Positions 63,771-64,000 of a DNA stretch of 64,000 nucleotides are shown here, in pieces. Location of the stretch: NCBI GenBank assembly GCA_963770295.1, contig CAVYPA010000008.1, positions 288,595 through 352,594 on the forward strand, in the 5' to 3' direction. Origin of the DNA: AWTP1-13 sp963770295 (GTDB lineage Bacteria; Pseudomonadota; Alphaproteobacteria; Rhizobiales; Hyphomicrobiaceae). Each line of letters opens with the position of its first letter. Position 1 is the stretch's first letter. Made by a program: the position numbers and the translations under genes. The notes beneath the pieces were generated by a model. It worked only from the letters and a program-made list of their open reading frames with translations. It did no database searches and was not told where the DNA came from.

Positions 63771-64000
63771 TGGCGCATCAAGCGACACGGGTGTGGATAC
63801 GGAAAAAGTGGTTTCGCGCGCGGCTTTTACCTCCTTTACCCCGCGCCACGCGGTCAATAGACCGCGCCGGGCGGCTCCGCATTTTGCCTTGAGGGTGGCG
63901 TGCGGGGCCGTCATTGGCTCCAAGGTTTGCGCCGGGTCGTCATGAGCCCAGCGCAAATCGCGCGGTTCCCGCACACCGCGCACGGCGGTCCTGCGTTGGG

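Overview
This 64 kb window is high-GC DNA whose gene content (DUF3309 and DUF892 proteins, an HWE-family histidine kinase, DUF72 next to PolX, HdeD proteins, an IS91-type transposase paired with a tyrosine recombinase) points to an alphaproteobacterium, probably Hyphomicrobiales or Rhodospirillales. The species cannot be named from sequence alone.

The left third is mostly intact metabolism. Positions 1-5.6 kb hold a D-carbamoylase end, a flavin reductase, a hydantoin/Asp-Glu racemase, a hydantoinase, a cupin, a CaiB-type CoA-transferase and a MaoC hydratase, which looks like a hydantoin or cyclic-amide catabolic block. From 8.2 to 15.1 kb come a luciferase-like monooxygenase, an exported metallo-beta-lactamase-fold protein, a coupled molybdopterin oxidoreductase and M24 peptidase, and an SDR. 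A LuxR-type regulator lacking the usual autoinducer-binding Asp follows. Next is a small surface-polysaccharide group (NodB deacetylase, FkbM methyltransferase, GT25).

From 21.7 to 41 kb lie stress and DNA-repair-like genes (DUF892, DUF3309, PolX with a degenerate polymerase site, DUF72), a methanethiol-methyltransferase-like membrane enzyme, and an IS110 fragment that beheads a histidine kinase. These are followed by a GST-like protein, an oligopeptide-type binding protein, an iron-type alcohol dehydrogenase and an exporter operon (small membrane protein, HlyD, fused double ABC-2 permease, second HlyD, no ATPase).

The most notable region is 43.7-54.9 kb. A 48-bp copy of the 5' half of tRNA-Ser(GCT) lies at 43718 and the complete tRNA gene at 54778, beside a tyrosine integrase. 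I read the interval as an 11.06 kb integrated element. It carries a ten-repeat type I-E-like CRISPR array with no cas genes in the window, a frameshifted second rpoD, a nonsense-mutated DNA ligase, a serine recombinase and several small secreted or unknown proteins. An older, decayed integrase sits just outside the left junction.

From 55 kb to the end is largely a gene graveyard: a ligase tail, a decayed tyrosine recombinase plus IS91 transposase, and fragments of a substrate-binding protein, a nitroreductase and a methyltransferase. A few intact genes (two response regulators, NIPSNAP, conserved hypotheticals) are interspersed. Frameshifts and stops cluster in the mobile regions rather than in the metabolic genes, which suggests true decay, although assembly error cannot be excluded for any single case.
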